Positions 1 through 9,329 of a DNA stretch of 64,000 bases are shown here, in pieces. The position numbers were made by a program, and so were the translations under genes. Positions within the stretch are counted from its first letter, which is position 1. The number at the start of each line of letters is the position of its first letter. Source of the stretch: Pseudomonas yamanorum (GTDB lineage: Bacteria; Pseudomonadota; Gammaproteobacteria; Pseudomonadales; Pseudomonadaceae); the NCBI RefSeq assembly GCF_900105735.1, contig NZ_LT629793.1, positions 5,332,001-5,396,000 on the forward strand, read 5' to 3'. The notes beneath the pieces were generated by a model. It worked only from the letters and a program-made list of their open reading frames with translations, had not been told where the DNA came from and made no database searches.

Positions 1-813
1 GAGATCTACCCGGACCGCGAACTGGCGATCAACCCGGGCCAGGTGTTCGGCAGCCTCAACGGGATTACCGCCAAAGATCCGGCTTTTGGGCTGGAAGCTG
101 TGTGGATCGAAATCAGCCAGCGCAGCCAGGCGCAGTCGTTGGGCTACACCGTGGTCGACGCCAGCACGGTGGTCGCGACCCACCTTAACCAGATTCTGTA
201 CAAGCATTCCCACGAGCTGATCGGCCACGAAGAAGTCCAGCAACTCTTGCAATTGCTGGCCAAGGCCTCGCCAAAGCTGGCCGAAGAACTGGTGCCGGGC
301 GTGCTGTCTACCTCGCAACTGCTCAAGGTGCTGCAGGCGCTGTTGGCCGAACAGGTGCCGGTGCGGGATATTCGCAGCATTGCCGAAGCTATCGCCAACA
401 ATGCCGCCAAGAGTCAAGATACTGCCGCCTTGGTGGCCGCAGTGCGCGTCGGATTGTCGCGTGCAATCGTCCAAAGCATTGTAGGGCTTGACTCTGAGCT
501 GCCTGTGATCACCTTGGAACCAAGGTTGGAACAAATATTGCTCAATAGTATTCAGAAGGCTGGGCAGGGCGCTGATGAAGGCGTGTTGCTGGAGCCAAGC
601 ATGGCTGAGAAGCTGCAGCGTTCGTTGATTGAGGCCGCGCAGCGCCAGGAAATGGAAGGCCATCCGGTGATCCTGCTGGTGGCTGGCCCCGTCCGGGCGA
701 TGTTGTCGCGGTTTGGACGCCTGGCTATACCGAATTTGCATGTATTGGCTTACCAGGAAATTCCTGACAATAAGCAAGTGACTATCGTCGCGACAGTAGG
801 GCCCAACGGCTGA
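1..813 (+). CDS. flhA: Flagellar export gate protein FlhA, C-terminal part (5' end outside window)
   Basis: The frame is open from base 1 and gives 270 residues ending VATVGPNG. It matches the cytoplasmic C-terminal domain of FlhA (usually about 700 aa), the nonameric ring of the flagellar type III export gate that receives substrate-chaperone complexes. Visible family features are the NPGQVFGSLNG and KDPAFGLEAVWI stretches early on and the late segment HPVILLVAGPVRAMLSRFGR. The N-terminal membrane helices lie upstream of the window. It is followed after 11 bp by flhF on the same strand, the usual Pseudomonas order flhA-flhF-fleN-fliA. Identity is secure; only the 5' truncation by the window limits the call. 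Confidence 0.95.
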   Translation, partial: EIYPDRELAINPGQVFGSLNGITAKDPAFGLEAVWIEISQRSQAQSLGYTVVDASTVVATHLNQILYKHSHELIGHEEVQQLLQLLAKASPKLAEELVPGVLSTSQLLKVLQALLAEQVPVRDIRSIAEAIANNAAKSQDTAALVAAVRVGLSRAIVQSIVGLDSELPVITLEPRLEQILLNSIQKAGQGADEGVLLEPSMAEKLQRSLIEAAQRQEMEGHPVILLVAGPVRAMLSRFGRLAIPNLHVLAYQEIPDNKQVTIVATVGPNG

Positions 814-824
814 GGTAGTGGGAT

Positions 825-2141
825 ATGCAAGTGAAGCGTTTTTTCGCCGCCGATATGCGTCAGGCCATGAAACTGGTACGTGATGAGTTGGGCGCCGACG
901 CTGCGATTATCGGTAACCGTCGTATTGCCGGCGGTGTGGAGCTGACGGCTGCCCTGGATTACAAGCCCTCGGCCCTGGCGCCGCGTGTGCCGAACATGGA
1001 ACTGGAAGACGAGCTGCGCAAGACCGCTTCGCGCATTGTCTCGGCCCAGGCTGAACTGAGCATGCGTGGCGACAGCGACGCATCCACCAATCGCCAGCTG
1101 TTTGCCGGGTTGCCGCTGACGGCGTCCGAGCCTCTGGTAGAGCCGACTTTTGTTGAACCGCCGCGTCCTGCTGCGCCCGCCCCGGCGGCAGCGGTAGACC
1201 AGCGGGTGTTCGACTCGATGCGTTTCGAACTCAACGGCCTGCGTGAACTGCTGGAAGTGCAGTTGGGCTCCCTGGCCTGGAACCAGTTGCAGGGCAGCCA
1301 GCCACAACAGGCCAACCTGTGGCGTCGCCTGCAACGCATCGGCCTGTCCGGCCCGTTGTCCCGCGACCTGCTGCAACTGACCACCCAAATTGAAGAACCT
1401 CGCCAGGCCTGGCGCATGCTCCTGGCCCACTTGGCGCGGATGATCGTCACCCCGGAAATCGAACCCCTGGAAGAAGGCGGCGTGATTGCCATGGTCGGCC
1501 CTGCCGGCATGGGCAAGACCACCACCCTCGCCAAGCTGGCCGCACGTTATGTGCTCAAGTACGGCGCGCAGAACATCGCGCTGGTGAGCATGGACAGCTA
1601 CCGCATTGGCGCCCAGGAGCAACTCAAGACCCTGGGCCGCATCCTCAATGTGCCGGTGACCCACGTCGACCCGGGCCAGTCCCTGGCCAACGCCCTCGAC
1701 CCGCTGCTGCGCAAGCGCGTGGTGCTGATCGACACCGCCGGCCTGCAAGCCAGTGACCCGGCCCTGCGTATGCAGCTGGAAAGCCTGGCCGGGCGCGGGA
1801 TCAAATCCAGAAACTATTTGGTACTTGCCACTACCAGCCAGAAGCAGGTATTGACGGCCGCCTACCACAGCTACAAGCGCTGTGGGCTGGCGGGCTGCAT
1901 CCTGACTAAACTGGATGAAACGGCAAGCCTGGGCGAAGTATTGAGCCTGGCCATCAGTCATGAGTTACCGGTCGCCTACCTGACCGACGGGCCGCGGATC
2001 CCGGATGATTTGCATCTGCCGCGCCGTCATCAGTTGGTCAGCCGGGCTGTCAGCGTGCAAATGCAGGAAGAACCGAGTGAGGAAGCGATGGCTGACATGT
2101 TTGCTGACCTCTACCACAGCCCGAACAAGCGAGTCGGCTGA
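825..2141 (+). CDS. flhF: Flagellar biosynthesis SRP-like GTPase FlhF
   Basis: 438 aa. FlhF is an SRP-type GTPase that marks the cell pole where the flagellum is assembled. The N-terminal basic (B) domain starts MQVKRFFAADMRQAM and is followed by a Pro/Ala-rich linker (about 100-125). The NG GTPase domain has the P-loop GPAGMGKTTT near 225-234, the DTAG motif further on and TKLDE near the guanine-specificity region. It starts 11 bp after the flhA stop and precedes fleN, its antagonist in flagellar number control, so co-transcription is likely. Length is normal for pseudomonads. Confidence 0.97.
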   Translation: MQVKRFFAADMRQAMKLVRDELGADAAIIGNRRIAGGVELTAALDYKPSALAPRVPNMELEDELRKTASRIVSAQAELSMRGDSDASTNRQLFAGLPLTASEPLVEPTFVEPPRPAAPAPAAAVDQRVFDSMRFELNGLRELLEVQLGSLAWNQLQGSQPQQANLWRRLQRIGLSGPLSRDLLQLTTQIEEPRQAWRMLLAHLARMIVTPEIEPLEEGGVIAMVGPAGMGKTTTLAKLAARYVLKYGAQNIALVSMDSYRIGAQEQLKTLGRILNVPVTHVDPGQSLANALDPLLRKRVVLIDTAGLQASDPALRMQLESLAGRGIKSRNYLVLATTSQKQVLTAAYHSYKRCGLAGCILTKLDETASLGEVLSLAISHELPVAYLTDGPRIPDDLHLPRRHQLVSRAVSVQMQEEPSEEAMADMFADLYHSPNKRVG

Positions 2142-2147
2142 GGCAAT

Positions 2148-2237
2148 ATGAACACATTGCAAAGTATCTACATCGATGGCCTGCCAGCAGTTCCCGCGGC
2201 CAACTTATGTAGCCTGCGTCTAAGCAAGACAAGGTAA
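2148..2237 (+). CDS. Possible 29-residue small ORF between flhF and fleN
   Basis: An ATG sits 6 bp after the flhF stop, with GAGG (2140-2143) placed 4 nt upstream, as for a translationally coupled reading frame. It encodes 29 residues beginning MNTLQSIYIDG and ends 9 bp before the fleN ATG. fleN itself has only a distant AAGG (2231-2234), so ribosomes finishing this frame could re-initiate at fleN. I recognise no family, and the frame may be chance. Comparing synonymous change in related genomes would decide it. Confidence 0.25.
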   Translation: MNTLQSIYIDGLPAVPAANLCSLRLSKTR

Positions 2238-2246
2238 AGAAATAAA

Positions 2247-3080
2247 ATGGGCAGCATGCATCCCGTACAGGTGATCGCGGTGACCGGCGGCAAAGGTGGC
2301 GTCGGGAAAACTAACGTGTCAGTGAATTTGTCCCTGGCTCTGGCAGAGCTTGGCCGTCGCGTCATGCTGCTGGATGCTGACCTGGGCCTGGCGAACGTCG
2401 ACGTTCTGCTGGGACTGACGCCCAAACATACCCTGGCCGATGTGATCGAAGGCCGCTGTGAGCTGCGCGACGTACTGTTGCAAGGCCCCGGCGGGATTCG
2501 CATCGTGCCGGCCGCTTCCGGCACCCAGAGCATGGTGCACCTGAGCCCGGCGCAGCATGCCGGCCTGATTCAGGCGTTCAGTGACATCGGCGACAACCTC
2601 GACGTGCTGGTGATCGACACCGCCGCCGGGATCGGCGAATCCGTGGTCAGCTTCGTGCGCGCAGCCCAGGAAGTATTGCTGGTGGTGTGCGATGAACCCA
2701 CCTCGATCACCGACGCCTACGCCCTGATCAAACTGCTCAACCGCGACTACGGCATGAACCGCTTCCGCGTGCTGGCCAACATGGCCCAAAGCCCGCAGGA
2801 AGGGCGGAATCTGTTCGCCAAGTTGACCAAGGTCACAGATCGCTTCCTCGATGTCGCCTTACAATACGTTGGCGCAGTTCCTTACGACGAGTGCGTACGC
2901 AAGGCCGTGCAAAAGCAGCGTGCGGTCTATGAAGCGTTCCCTCGTTCGAAGTGCGCATTGGCGTTCAAGGCTATTGCCCAGAAGGTCGATACCTGGCCGT
3001 TGCCCGCCAATCCTCGGGGGCATCTGGAGTTTTTCGTCGAGCGATTGGTGCATCAGACGAGCGCAGGACCGGTGCTATGA
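2247..3080 (+). CDS. fleN: Flagellar number regulator FleN (FlhG), MinD/ParA-type ATPase
   Basis: 277 aa. FleN restrains FleQ and keeps the cell at one or few polar flagella, working against FlhF. The deviant Walker A motif KGGVGKT is at about residues 16-22 and the A' motif LLDADLGLANVD follows near 41-52; VIDTAAGIGESV is the switch region. The chosen ATG gives MGSMHPVQVIAVTGGKGG, the usual family N-terminus. The stop overlaps the fliA start (ATGA at 3077-3080), so translation of the two is coupled. Confidence 0.97.
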   Translation: MGSMHPVQVIAVTGGKGGVGKTNVSVNLSLALAELGRRVMLLDADLGLANVDVLLGLTPKHTLADVIEGRCELRDVLLQGPGGIRIVPAASGTQSMVHLSPAQHAGLIQAFSDIGDNLDVLVIDTAAGIGESVVSFVRAAQEVLLVVCDEPTSITDAYALIKLLNRDYGMNRFRVLANMAQSPQEGRNLFAKLTKVTDRFLDVALQYVGAVPYDECVRKAVQKQRAVYEAFPRSKCALAFKAIAQKVDTWPLPANPRGHLEFFVERLVHQTSAGPVL

Positions 3081-3817
3081 CAGCCAGCGGCTACAACCTT
3101 TACAAGAAGTCGGCACGTGACAGTCAGGTCGAATTGATCGAGCGCTATGCGCCCCTGGTCAAGCGCATTGCCTATCACTTGCTGGCGCGCTTGCCTGCCA
3201 GTGTCCAGGTCGAAGACTTGATCCAGGCGGGGATGATCGGCCTCCTCGAAGTGTCGACCAAGTACGACGCGAGCAAAGGCGCGAGTTTCGAGACCTACGC
3301 GGGGATTCGTATCCGTGGGGCCATGCTCGATGAAGTGCGTAAAGGTGATTGGGCGCCGCGTTCGGTACACCGCAACACGCGGATGGTGAGTGACGCAATT
3401 CGCTCAATTGAAGCAAAAACCGGTCGCGACGCTAAAGATCACGAAGTTGCGGCCGAACTCCAATTGAGTCTCGACGATTATTACGGGATTTTGAACGATA
3501 CCTTGGGCAGCCGCCTGTTCAGTTTCGACGACCTTTTGCAGGACGGCGAACATGAAGGGCTGCACGAGGACGGCGCGAGTGCTCATCTCGAACCGTCACG
3601 CGATCTGGAAGATGAACGCTTCCAGCGTGCGCTGGCGGACGCGATTGCCAATTTGCCGGAGCGTGAGCGACTGGTGTTGGCGCTGTACTACGACGAAGAG
3701 CTGAACCTCAAGGAAATCGGTGAGGTCCTGGGGGTCAGCGAATCGCGGGTCAGCCAGTTACACAGCCAGTGCGCGGCCCGCTTGCGGGGGCGTTTGGGAG
3801 AGTGGCGAGCGCGCTGA
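3077..3817 (+). CDS. fliA: RNA polymerase sigma factor FliA (sigma-28)
   Basis: 246 aa. This is the alternative sigma factor for late flagellar and chemotaxis genes. The ATG at 3077 overlaps the fleN stop and gives MTASGYNLYKKSARDSQ. Region 2 contains QVEDLIQAGMIGLLEV, and region 4 has the helix-turn-helix LKEIGEVLGVSESRVSQL close to the C-terminus. A longer in-frame reading back to 2951 would run inside fleN and is rejected. A promoter matching its own recognition sequence is present further along, before the ParP-like gene (11138-11164). Confidence 0.97.
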   Translation: MTASGYNLYKKSARDSQVELIERYAPLVKRIAYHLLARLPASVQVEDLIQAGMIGLLEVSTKYDASKGASFETYAGIRIRGAMLDEVRKGDWAPRSVHRNTRMVSDAIRSIEAKTGRDAKDHEVAAELQLSLDDYYGILNDTLGSRLFSFDDLLQDGEHEGLHEDGASAHLEPSRDLEDERFQRALADAIANLPERERLVLALYYDEELNLKEIGEVLGVSESRVSQLHSQCAARLRGRLGEWRAR

Positions 3818-3846
3818 CAGGCAGTGTGGGGACACTGCGAACGATA

Positions 3847-3871
3847 CCGTCCGGGCTCTGCGCCCGGACGG
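3847..3871 (+). other. GC-rich hairpin after fliA
   Basis: A perfect 10-bp stem (arms from CCGTCCGGGC and its complement) with loop TCTGC lies 30 bp after the fliA stop. No T-run follows, so it is not a canonical intrinsic terminator; it may stabilise the upstream mRNA end or slow polymerase. Confidence 0.5.
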
Positions 3872-3931
3872 GCTTGGCCCGTGGTGCGCCCCCGGTAGTC
3901 CTTTTTGTGTAACGCCTGTTGATTGATATGG

Positions 3932-3955
3932 CGCGCCCAGGTGCTGGGCGCGTTT
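3932..3955 (+). terminator. Terminator-like hairpin between fliA and cheY
   Basis: Arms CGCGCCCA and TGGGCGCG pair perfectly around a 5-nt loop and are followed by only three T residues. It ends just before the cheY ribosome-binding site, so it could be a weak terminator or attenuator separating the regulatory genes from the chemotaxis core. Confidence 0.45.
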
Positions 3956-3975
3956 AAGACTGCTTGGAGGTCGAA

Positions 3976-4362
3976 TTGGACAAGAACATGAAAATCCTCA
4001 TCGTTGATGACTTCTCAACGATGCGGCGGATCATAAAAAACCTGTTGCGTGACCTTGGGTTCACTAACACGGTCGAGGCGGATGACGGCATTACGGCGAT
4101 TCCGATCCTCAACAGCGGGAGCATCGACTTTCTGGTAACAGACTGGAACATGCCGGGCATGACCGGTATCGATCTGCTGCGCCACGTGCGCGCTGATGAA
4201 AAACTGCGCAGCCTGCCTGTGCTGATGGTGACCGCTGAAGCCAAGCGTGAACAGATCATCGAAGCCGCCCAAGCCGGGGTTAACGGCTACGTGGTCAAGC
4301 CATTCACTGCACTGGCCTTGAAAGAGAAGATCGAAAAGATCTTCGAACGCATCGGTCATTGA
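3976..4362 (+). CDS. cheY: Chemotaxis response regulator CheY
   Basis: Single receiver domain that, when phosphorylated by CheA, binds the flagellar switch. Counting from MKILIVDDF, the acid pocket is D7/D8, the phosphoacceptor D52 (VTDWNMPG), with T82 and K104 (VKPF) completing the active site. Start choice is uncertain: GGAGG at 3966-3970 is well spaced for the TTG at 3976 ([10 protein letters not shown]), while the ATG at 3988 (124 aa) is the start usually used in relatives. It is followed after 18 bp by cheZ. Confidence 0.95.
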   Translation: MDKNMKILIVDDFSTMRRIIKNLLRDLGFTNTVEADDGITAIPILNSGSIDFLVTDWNMPGMTGIDLLRHVRADEKLRSLPVLMVTAEAKREQIIEAAQAGVNGYVVKPFTALALKEKIEKIFERIGH

Positions 4363-4380
4363 TGCTGCCACGGGGGAGCT

Positions 4381-5169
4381 ATGGAGCATAAAGAATCATC
4401 GCAGGCCGACTTTGAGTCGACCCTGAAAAAACATGCTCACCAACTTGTCGAAAGCCTTGAAAAAGGCCAGTTCGGTGACGCGGTGCAGTTAATCCATGAG
4501 CTCAACCAGACCCGTGACCGCGGCCTGTACCAGGAAGTGGGCAAGCTCACGCGTGAGTTGCACAGTGCGATTGTCAATTTTCAGATTGACCCGCACATGC
4601 CCCAGGCCGAAGAAATCTCGCAGATCACGGATGCCACCGAACGCCTGTCCTATGTGGTCAGGCTGACTGAGGCGGCGGCCAACCGCACCATGGACCTGGT
4701 GGAAAACGCCACGCCTCTGGTCAACGGTATGGCCAGTGAAGCCAAGGCCCTGAGCACTGACTGGGGCCGGTTCATGCGTCGGGAAGTGGGCGCTGAAGAG
4801 TTTCGTGAACTGGCGCGTCGGGTCGAGGGCTTTTTGTCCCGCAGCGAGCAGGAAAACCGCACGGTTTCCAGCAACCTGAATGACATTCTGCTGGCCCAGG
4901 ACTACCAGGACCTCACCGGTCAGGTGATCAAGCGCGTGACCCAACTGGTCACCGAGGTGGAAAGCAACCTGCTCAAACTGGTGTTGATGGCGGGCCAGGT
5001 CGACCGGTTTGCCGGCATCGAACATGACCGCGAAGCGATCCTTTCTGAAAAAGATCCACAAAAACACCTCGCCAAGGGTGAAGGTCCGCAGATTCATGCC
5101 GATAAACGTGAAGACGTTGTATCCGGGCAAGACGACGTAGACGATTTGCTGTCCAGTTTAGGCTTCTAA
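4381..5169 (+). CDS. cheZ: CheY-P phosphatase CheZ
   Basis: 262 aa, mostly helical. CheZ dephosphorylates CheY-P and so terminates the tumble or reversal signal. The catalytic segment AQDYQDLTGQVIKR carries D177 and Q181, which correspond to the D143 and Q147 that act in the enteric enzyme. The C-terminal peptide DDVDDLLSSLGF (251-262) is the conserved CheY-docking tail. It lies between cheY and cheA with short gaps, in one operon. Longer than E. coli CheZ (about 214 aa), as is normal for pseudomonads. Confidence 0.96.
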   Translation: MEHKESSQADFESTLKKHAHQLVESLEKGQFGDAVQLIHELNQTRDRGLYQEVGKLTRELHSAIVNFQIDPHMPQAEEISQITDATERLSYVVRLTEAAANRTMDLVENATPLVNGMASEAKALSTDWGRFMRREVGAEEFRELARRVEGFLSRSEQENRTVSSNLNDILLAQDYQDLTGQVIKRVTQLVTEVESNLLKLVLMAGQVDRFAGIEHDREAILSEKDPQKHLAKGEGPQIHADKREDVVSGQDDVDDLLSSLGF

Positions 5170-5180
5170 GGAGCACACCC

Positions 5181-7403
5181 ATGAGCTTCGGCGCCGATGA
5201 AGAAATCCTTCAGGATTTCCTTGTAGAGGCCGGCGAAATTTTAGAGCAACTGTCCGAACAACTGGTCGAGCTGGAAAGCCGACCGGATGATGCGAACCTG
5301 CTCAATGCAATTTTTCGCGGTTTTCACACTGTAAAAGGGGGCGCCGGCTTCCTCCAGCTCCACGAGCTGGTGGAGTGCTGTCACATCGCCGAGAACGTGT
5401 TCGACATCCTGCGCAAGGGTGAGCGACACGTCGACTCGGAACTGATGGACGTGATCCTGGAAGCGCTGGACGCGGTCAACGGCATGTTCAGTGAAGTGCG
5501 CGAACGTGCACCGATCACGGCCGCCACTCCGGAACTGCTGGCCGCCCTGGCGCGCCTGGCGGAACCTGCGGCCAACGCGCCGGTGGTCGAAGCGGTGGCT
5601 GAGCCTGTCGCCGAGCCTGCGGGCGACGTGACCGACAGCGAATTTGAACAACTGCTGGACTCGCTGAACGCCGTCAAGGCCGAAGCCGAGGCTCCGGCGG
5701 CCAATGCGCCGGCCATGGTGCCAACCACTGAAGACATCACTGACGCCGAGTTCGAGTCGTTGCTCGACCAGTTGCACGGCAAGGGTCAGTTTGCCCCGGA
5801 CGCGGTGGCCGCAGCGCCAGCGCCTACGGAAGCCGCGGCGCCTGCCAGCAACGAAATCACCGACGACGAATTTGAAGCGCTGCTGGACCAGTTGCATGGC
5901 AAAGGCTCGTTTGCTGCCGATGCACTGCCGGAAGTCGCCGCAACCGCCGCCGCACCTGCAGCACCTGCTGCTACTGCAGCCGCTGCACCGGCTGCCGATG
6001 GACTGATCTCCGATCACGAATTCGAAGCCCTGCTGGATGAACTGCACGGCAAGGGCAAGTTCACCGAAGTGGTCGGCGCTGCTGCACCGGCTGCTACAGC
6101 TGCCGCTGCGGTGACAACGCCAGCCCCGGTGGCCGCCAAGGCCGCTGCACCAGTGGCTGCCAAACCTGCACCGGCCCCGGCACCCGCGCGTGCCGCTGCT
6201 GCTCCGGCCGCAGACAAGCAACCGGCCAGTGAAGCCGAAACCACCGTGCGGGTTGATACCGCGCGCCTGGACGACATCATGAACATGGTCGGCGAACTGG
6301 TGCTGGTGCGTAACCGCCTGGTGCGACTGGGCCTGAACAGCGGCGATGAGGCCATGCAAAAGGCCGTGTCGAACCTCGACGTGGTCACCGCCGACCTGCA
6401 AACCGCCGTCATGAAGACCCGGATGCAGCCGATCAAGAAAGTCTTCGGCCGCTTCCCGCGCCTGGTTCGCGACCTGGCACGCCAGCTCAAGAAAGAGATC
6501 AACCTGGAACTGGTGGGTGAAGAAACCGACCTCGACAAAAACCTTGTCGAGGCCCTGGCCGACCCGCTGGTCCACTTGGTGCGCAACGCGGTCGACCACG
6601 GTGTCGAGACGCCGGAAGAGCGCGAAGCCTCGGGCAAAAACCGCCAGGGCAAAGTGATCCTGGCGGCCGAACAGGAAGGCGACCATATCCTGCTGTCGAT
6701 CACCGACGACGGCAAAGGCATGGACCCCACGATACTGCGCAACATTGCGGTCAAGCGTGGCGTGATGGACAAGGACGCCGCCGACCGCCTCACCGACACC
6801 GAGTGCTACAACCTGATCTTCGCCCCGGGCTTCTCCACCAAGACCGAGATTTCCGACGTGTCGGGCCGTGGCGTGGGCATGGACGTGGTGAAGACCAAGA
6901 TCAGCCAGCTCAACGGTTCGATCAACATCTACTCGACCAAGGGCCAGGGCTCGAAGATCGTCATCAAGGTGCCGTTGACCCTGGCGATCATGCCGACCCT
7001 GATGGTGATGCTGGGCAACCAGGCGTTCGCCTTCCCGCTGGTCAACGTCAACGAAATCTTCCACCTCGACCTGTCGCGCACCAACGTGGTGGACGGCCAG
7101 GAAGTGGTGATCGTGCGCGACAAGGCGCTGCCACTGTTCTACCTCAAGCGCTGGCTGGTGGCTTCGGCCAAGCATGAAGAGCAGCGCGAAGGCCATGTGG
7201 TGATTCTTTCCGTGGGCACCCAGCGTATCGGCTTTGTGGTCGATCAGCTGGTGGGCCAGGAAGAAGTGGTCATCAAGCCTTTGGGCAAAATGCTGCAGGG
7301 AACCCCGGGCATGTCGGGTGCGACCATTACCGGTGACGGTCGGATCGCGCTGATTCTGGATGTTCCGAGCATGCTCAAGCGTTACGCCGCACGGCGTATT
7401 TGA
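5181..7403 (+). CDS. cheA: Chemotaxis histidine kinase CheA
   Basis: 740 aa. The HPt (P1) domain carries the phosphorylated His49 in FHTVKGGAG. The P3 dimerisation helices start near 355, and the P4 kinase domain shows the N box ([10 protein letters not shown], 465-474), G1 (DDGKGMD, 509-515) and G2 (GRGVGMD, 562-568). The P5 CheW-like domain follows from about 600. There is no recognisable P2 fold. Instead residues 149-292 hold four copies of an acidic motif, [DE]xxDxEFExLLDxL, separated by Ala/Pro linkers. It signals from chemoreceptors to CheY and CheB. Confidence 0.97.
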   Translation: MSFGADEEILQDFLVEAGEILEQLSEQLVELESRPDDANLLNAIFRGFHTVKGGAGFLQLHELVECCHIAENVFDILRKGERHVDSELMDVILEALDAVNGMFSEVRERAPITAATPELLAALARLAEPAANAPVVEAVAEPVAEPAGDVTDSEFEQLLDSLNAVKAEAEAPAANAPAMVPTTEDITDAEFESLLDQLHGKGQFAPDAVAAAPAPTEAAAPASNEITDDEFEALLDQLHGKGSFAADALPEVAATAAAPAAPAATAAAAPAADGLISDHEFEALLDELHGKGKFTEVVGAAAPAATAAAAVTTPAPVAAKAAAPVAAKPAPAPAPARAAAAPAADKQPASEAETTVRVDTARLDDIMNMVGELVLVRNRLVRLGLNSGDEAMQKAVSNLDVVTADLQTAVMKTRMQPIKKVFGRFPRLVRDLARQLKKEINLELVGEETDLDKNLVEALADPLVHLVRNAVDHGVETPEEREASGKNRQGKVILAAEQEGDHILLSITDDGKGMDPTILRNIAVKRGVMDKDAADRLTDTECYNLIFAPGFSTKTEISDVSGRGVGMDVVKTKISQLNGSINIYSTKGQGSKIVIKVPLTLAIMPTLMVMLGNQAFAFPLVNVNEIFHLDLSRTNVVDGQEVVIVRDKALPLFYLKRWLVASAKHEEQREGHVVILSVGTQRIGFVVDQLVGQEEVVIKPLGKMLQGTPGMSGATITGDGRIALILDVPSMLKRYAARRI
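5625..6056 (+). repeat. Four in-frame repeats in the CheA linker
   Basis: Protein-level repeats at CheA residues 149-165, 185-202, 225-242 and 275-292. The last three share the ending LHGKG; the first is more divergent ([13 protein letters not shown]). They are separated by 20-35-residue Ala/Pro-rich spacers. The core [11 protein letters not shown] resembles the CheZ C-terminal peptide VDDLLSSLGF encoded just upstream. Confidence 0.85.
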
Positions 7404-7452
7404 TTCGGCCCGGGCAGGGCGGTTGTCCCTCGCCCGGCCTAACGGAGTGTTT

Positions 7453-8574
7453 ATGGTAGTCAAGGTCCTGGTGGTGGACGATTCAGGTTTCTTCCGCCGC
7501 CGCGTCTCGGAAATTCTTTCATCGGATTCCAATATCCAGGTGGTCGGCACGGCCACCAACGGCAAAGAGGCGATCGATCAGGCCATGGCCCTCAAGCCAG
7601 ACGTGATCACCATGGACTACGAGATGCCGATGATGGACGGCATCACGGCGGTGCGGCACATCATGCAGCGCTGCCCGACTCCGGTGTTGATGTTCTCCTC
7701 GCTGACCCACGAAGGCGCCCGGGTCACCCTGGATGCGCTGGACGCCGGCGCGGTGGACTTCCTGCCGAAGAATTTCGAAGACATCTCGCGCAATCCCGAG
7801 AAGGTCAAACAGATGCTTTGCGAGAAGGTGCACAGCATCTCCCGCAGTAACCGACGCAGCCTGTTCAGTGCACCGGCGCCGGCACCTGTTACACCGCCAC
7901 CGGCAGCCCCGAGCACCTTTGGTCGCCCGGCGCCTGCGCCGGTTGCGCGCCCGGCCGCAGCACCTGTGCGTACGGCTGCGCCCGCCGCGCATTCGCCTGC
8001 TCCCAAGCGCAAGGCCTACAAGCTGGTGGCCATCGGCACCTCCACCGGCGGCCCGGTTGCCTTGCAGCGCGTGTTGACCCAGCTGCCGGCCAACTTTCCT
8101 GCGCCGATCGTGTTGATCCAGCACATGCCGGCTGCGTTCACCAAGGCCTTCGCCGAGCGCCTGGACAAGTTGTGCCGCATCAGCGTCAAGGAAGCCGAGG
8201 ATGGCGACATCCTGCGCCCGGGCCTCGCGCTGCTGGCCCCTGGCGGCAAGCAGATGATGGTCGATGGTCGTGGTGCGATCAAAATCCTGCCGGGTGACGA
8301 GCGCCTGAACTACAAACCGTGTGTGGATATCACCTTCGGTTCCGCCGCCAAGTCCTACGGCGACAAAGTTCTGGCGGTGGTATTGACCGGCATGGGCGCC
8401 GACGGCCGTGAAGGCGCGCGCCTGCTCAAGCAGGGCGGCAGCGCGATCTGGGCCCAGGATGAAGCCAGCTGCGTGATCTATGGCATGCCCATGGCCATCG
8501 TCAAAGCTGACCTGGCCGACGCCGTCTACAGCCTGGACGACATCGGCAAGCATCTGGTGGAGGCCTGCCTGTAA
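7453..8574 (+). CDS. cheB: Chemoreceptor methylesterase/deamidase CheB
   Basis: 373 aa. An N-terminal receiver domain (phosphoacceptor D55 in [11 protein letters not shown]) is joined by a long Ala/Pro linker (about 140-185) to the methylesterase domain. The catalytic residues are Ser197 (GTSTGGP), His224 (IQHMP) and Asp317 (GMGADG). CheB removes methyl groups from receptor glutamates during adaptation. The ATG at 7453 gives [12 protein letters not shown] and has GGAG upstream; earlier in-frame starts have no support. Its TAA overlaps the motC ATG by 1 bp. Confidence 0.97.
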   Translation: MVVKVLVVDDSGFFRRRVSEILSSDSNIQVVGTATNGKEAIDQAMALKPDVITMDYEMPMMDGITAVRHIMQRCPTPVLMFSSLTHEGARVTLDALDAGAVDFLPKNFEDISRNPEKVKQMLCEKVHSISRSNRRSLFSAPAPAPVTPPPAAPSTFGRPAPAPVARPAAAPVRTAAPAAHSPAPKRKAYKLVAIGTSTGGPVALQRVLTQLPANFPAPIVLIQHMPAAFTKAFAERLDKLCRISVKEAEDGDILRPGLALLAPGGKQMMVDGRGAIKILPGDERLNYKPCVDITFGSAAKSYGDKVLAVVLTGMGADGREGARLLKQGGSAIWAQDEASCVIYGMPMAIVKADLADAVYSLDDIGKHLVEACL

Positions 8575-9314
8575 TGGATGTATTGAGCCTGATTGGCATC
8601 ATCATGGCGTTTGTCGCGATTATCGGCGGCAACTACCTCGAAGGCGGCCATCTGGGTGCCCTGGCCAACGGCCCGGCAGCGTTGATTGTGATCGGCGGCA
8701 CGGTGGGCGCAGCCTTGCTGCAGTCGCCCATGAGTTCGTTCAAACGCGCGATGCAGATCCTTATCTGGATTATTTTCCCGCCGCGTGTCGACCTGCCGGG
8801 CGGCGTCGACCGCGTGGTCAACTGGAGCCTCACGGCGCGCAAGGAAGGCCTGCTGGGCCTGGAAGGCGTGGCCGATGCCGAGCCCGACAGCTACGCACGC
8901 AAAGGCCTGCAATTGCTGGTGGACGGCGCTGAGCCGGAAGCGATTCGCAGCATCCTGGAAGTGGATTTCTACACCCAGGAAAGCCGCGACATCAACGCGG
9001 CCAAAGTCTTTGAAAGCATGGGCGGCTATGCGCCGACCATCGGCATCATCGGTGCGGTGATGGGCTTGATCCACGTGATGGGCAACCTGGCCGATCCGTC
9101 GCAACTGGGCAGCGGGATCGCCGTGGCGTTCGTCGCCACCATCTACGGCGTGGCCAGTGCCAACCTGGTGTTGTTGCCGGTGGCTAGCAAGCTCAAGTCG
9201 ATCGCCATGCGCCAGTCGCGTTATCGCGAGATGTTGCTCGAAGGCATCCTCTCGATTGCCGAGGGTGAAAACCCGCGCTCCATCGAATTGAAGCTCCAGG
9301 GCTTCATGGATTGA
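8574..9314 (+). CDS. motC: Flagellar motor stator protein MotC (MotA family)
   Basis: 246 aa with four predicted membrane segments: near 5-22, 30-50, and a pair around 145-205. It has the MotA-family signature ESMGGYAPTIGIIGAVMGLIHVM. MotC pairs with MotD to form one of the two stator sets of pseudomonads; the other, MotAB, lies elsewhere. It overlaps the end of cheB by one base and is followed after 15 bp by motD. Confidence 0.95.
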   Translation: MDVLSLIGIIMAFVAIIGGNYLEGGHLGALANGPAALIVIGGTVGAALLQSPMSSFKRAMQILIWIIFPPRVDLPGGVDRVVNWSLTARKEGLLGLEGVADAEPDSYARKGLQLLVDGAEPEAIRSILEVDFYTQESRDINAAKVFESMGGYAPTIGIIGAVMGLIHVMGNLADPSQLGSGIAVAFVATIYGVASANLVLLPVASKLKSIAMRQSRYREMLLEGILSIAEGENPRSIELKLQGFMD

Positions 9315-9329
9315 TGGGAGGTATTTGTT

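Noticed and set aside
3873..3890. Sigma-54-like TTGGCCCGTGGTGCGC before cheY
   Set aside because: The GG-N10-GC spacing fits, but the -12 element lacks the TTGC core and the -24 reads TGGCCC, not TGGCAC.
5079..5105. Sigma-28-like TGAAG/GCCGATA pair near the end of cheZ
   Set aside because: The -35 has a mismatch and the spacing is 14 rather than 15; it lies inside coding sequence, and the exact match at 11138 is far better.
5241..7565. Long antisense frame across cheA (774 codons)
   Set aside because: Shadow of cheA; its repetitive parts mirror the Ala/Pro linkers.
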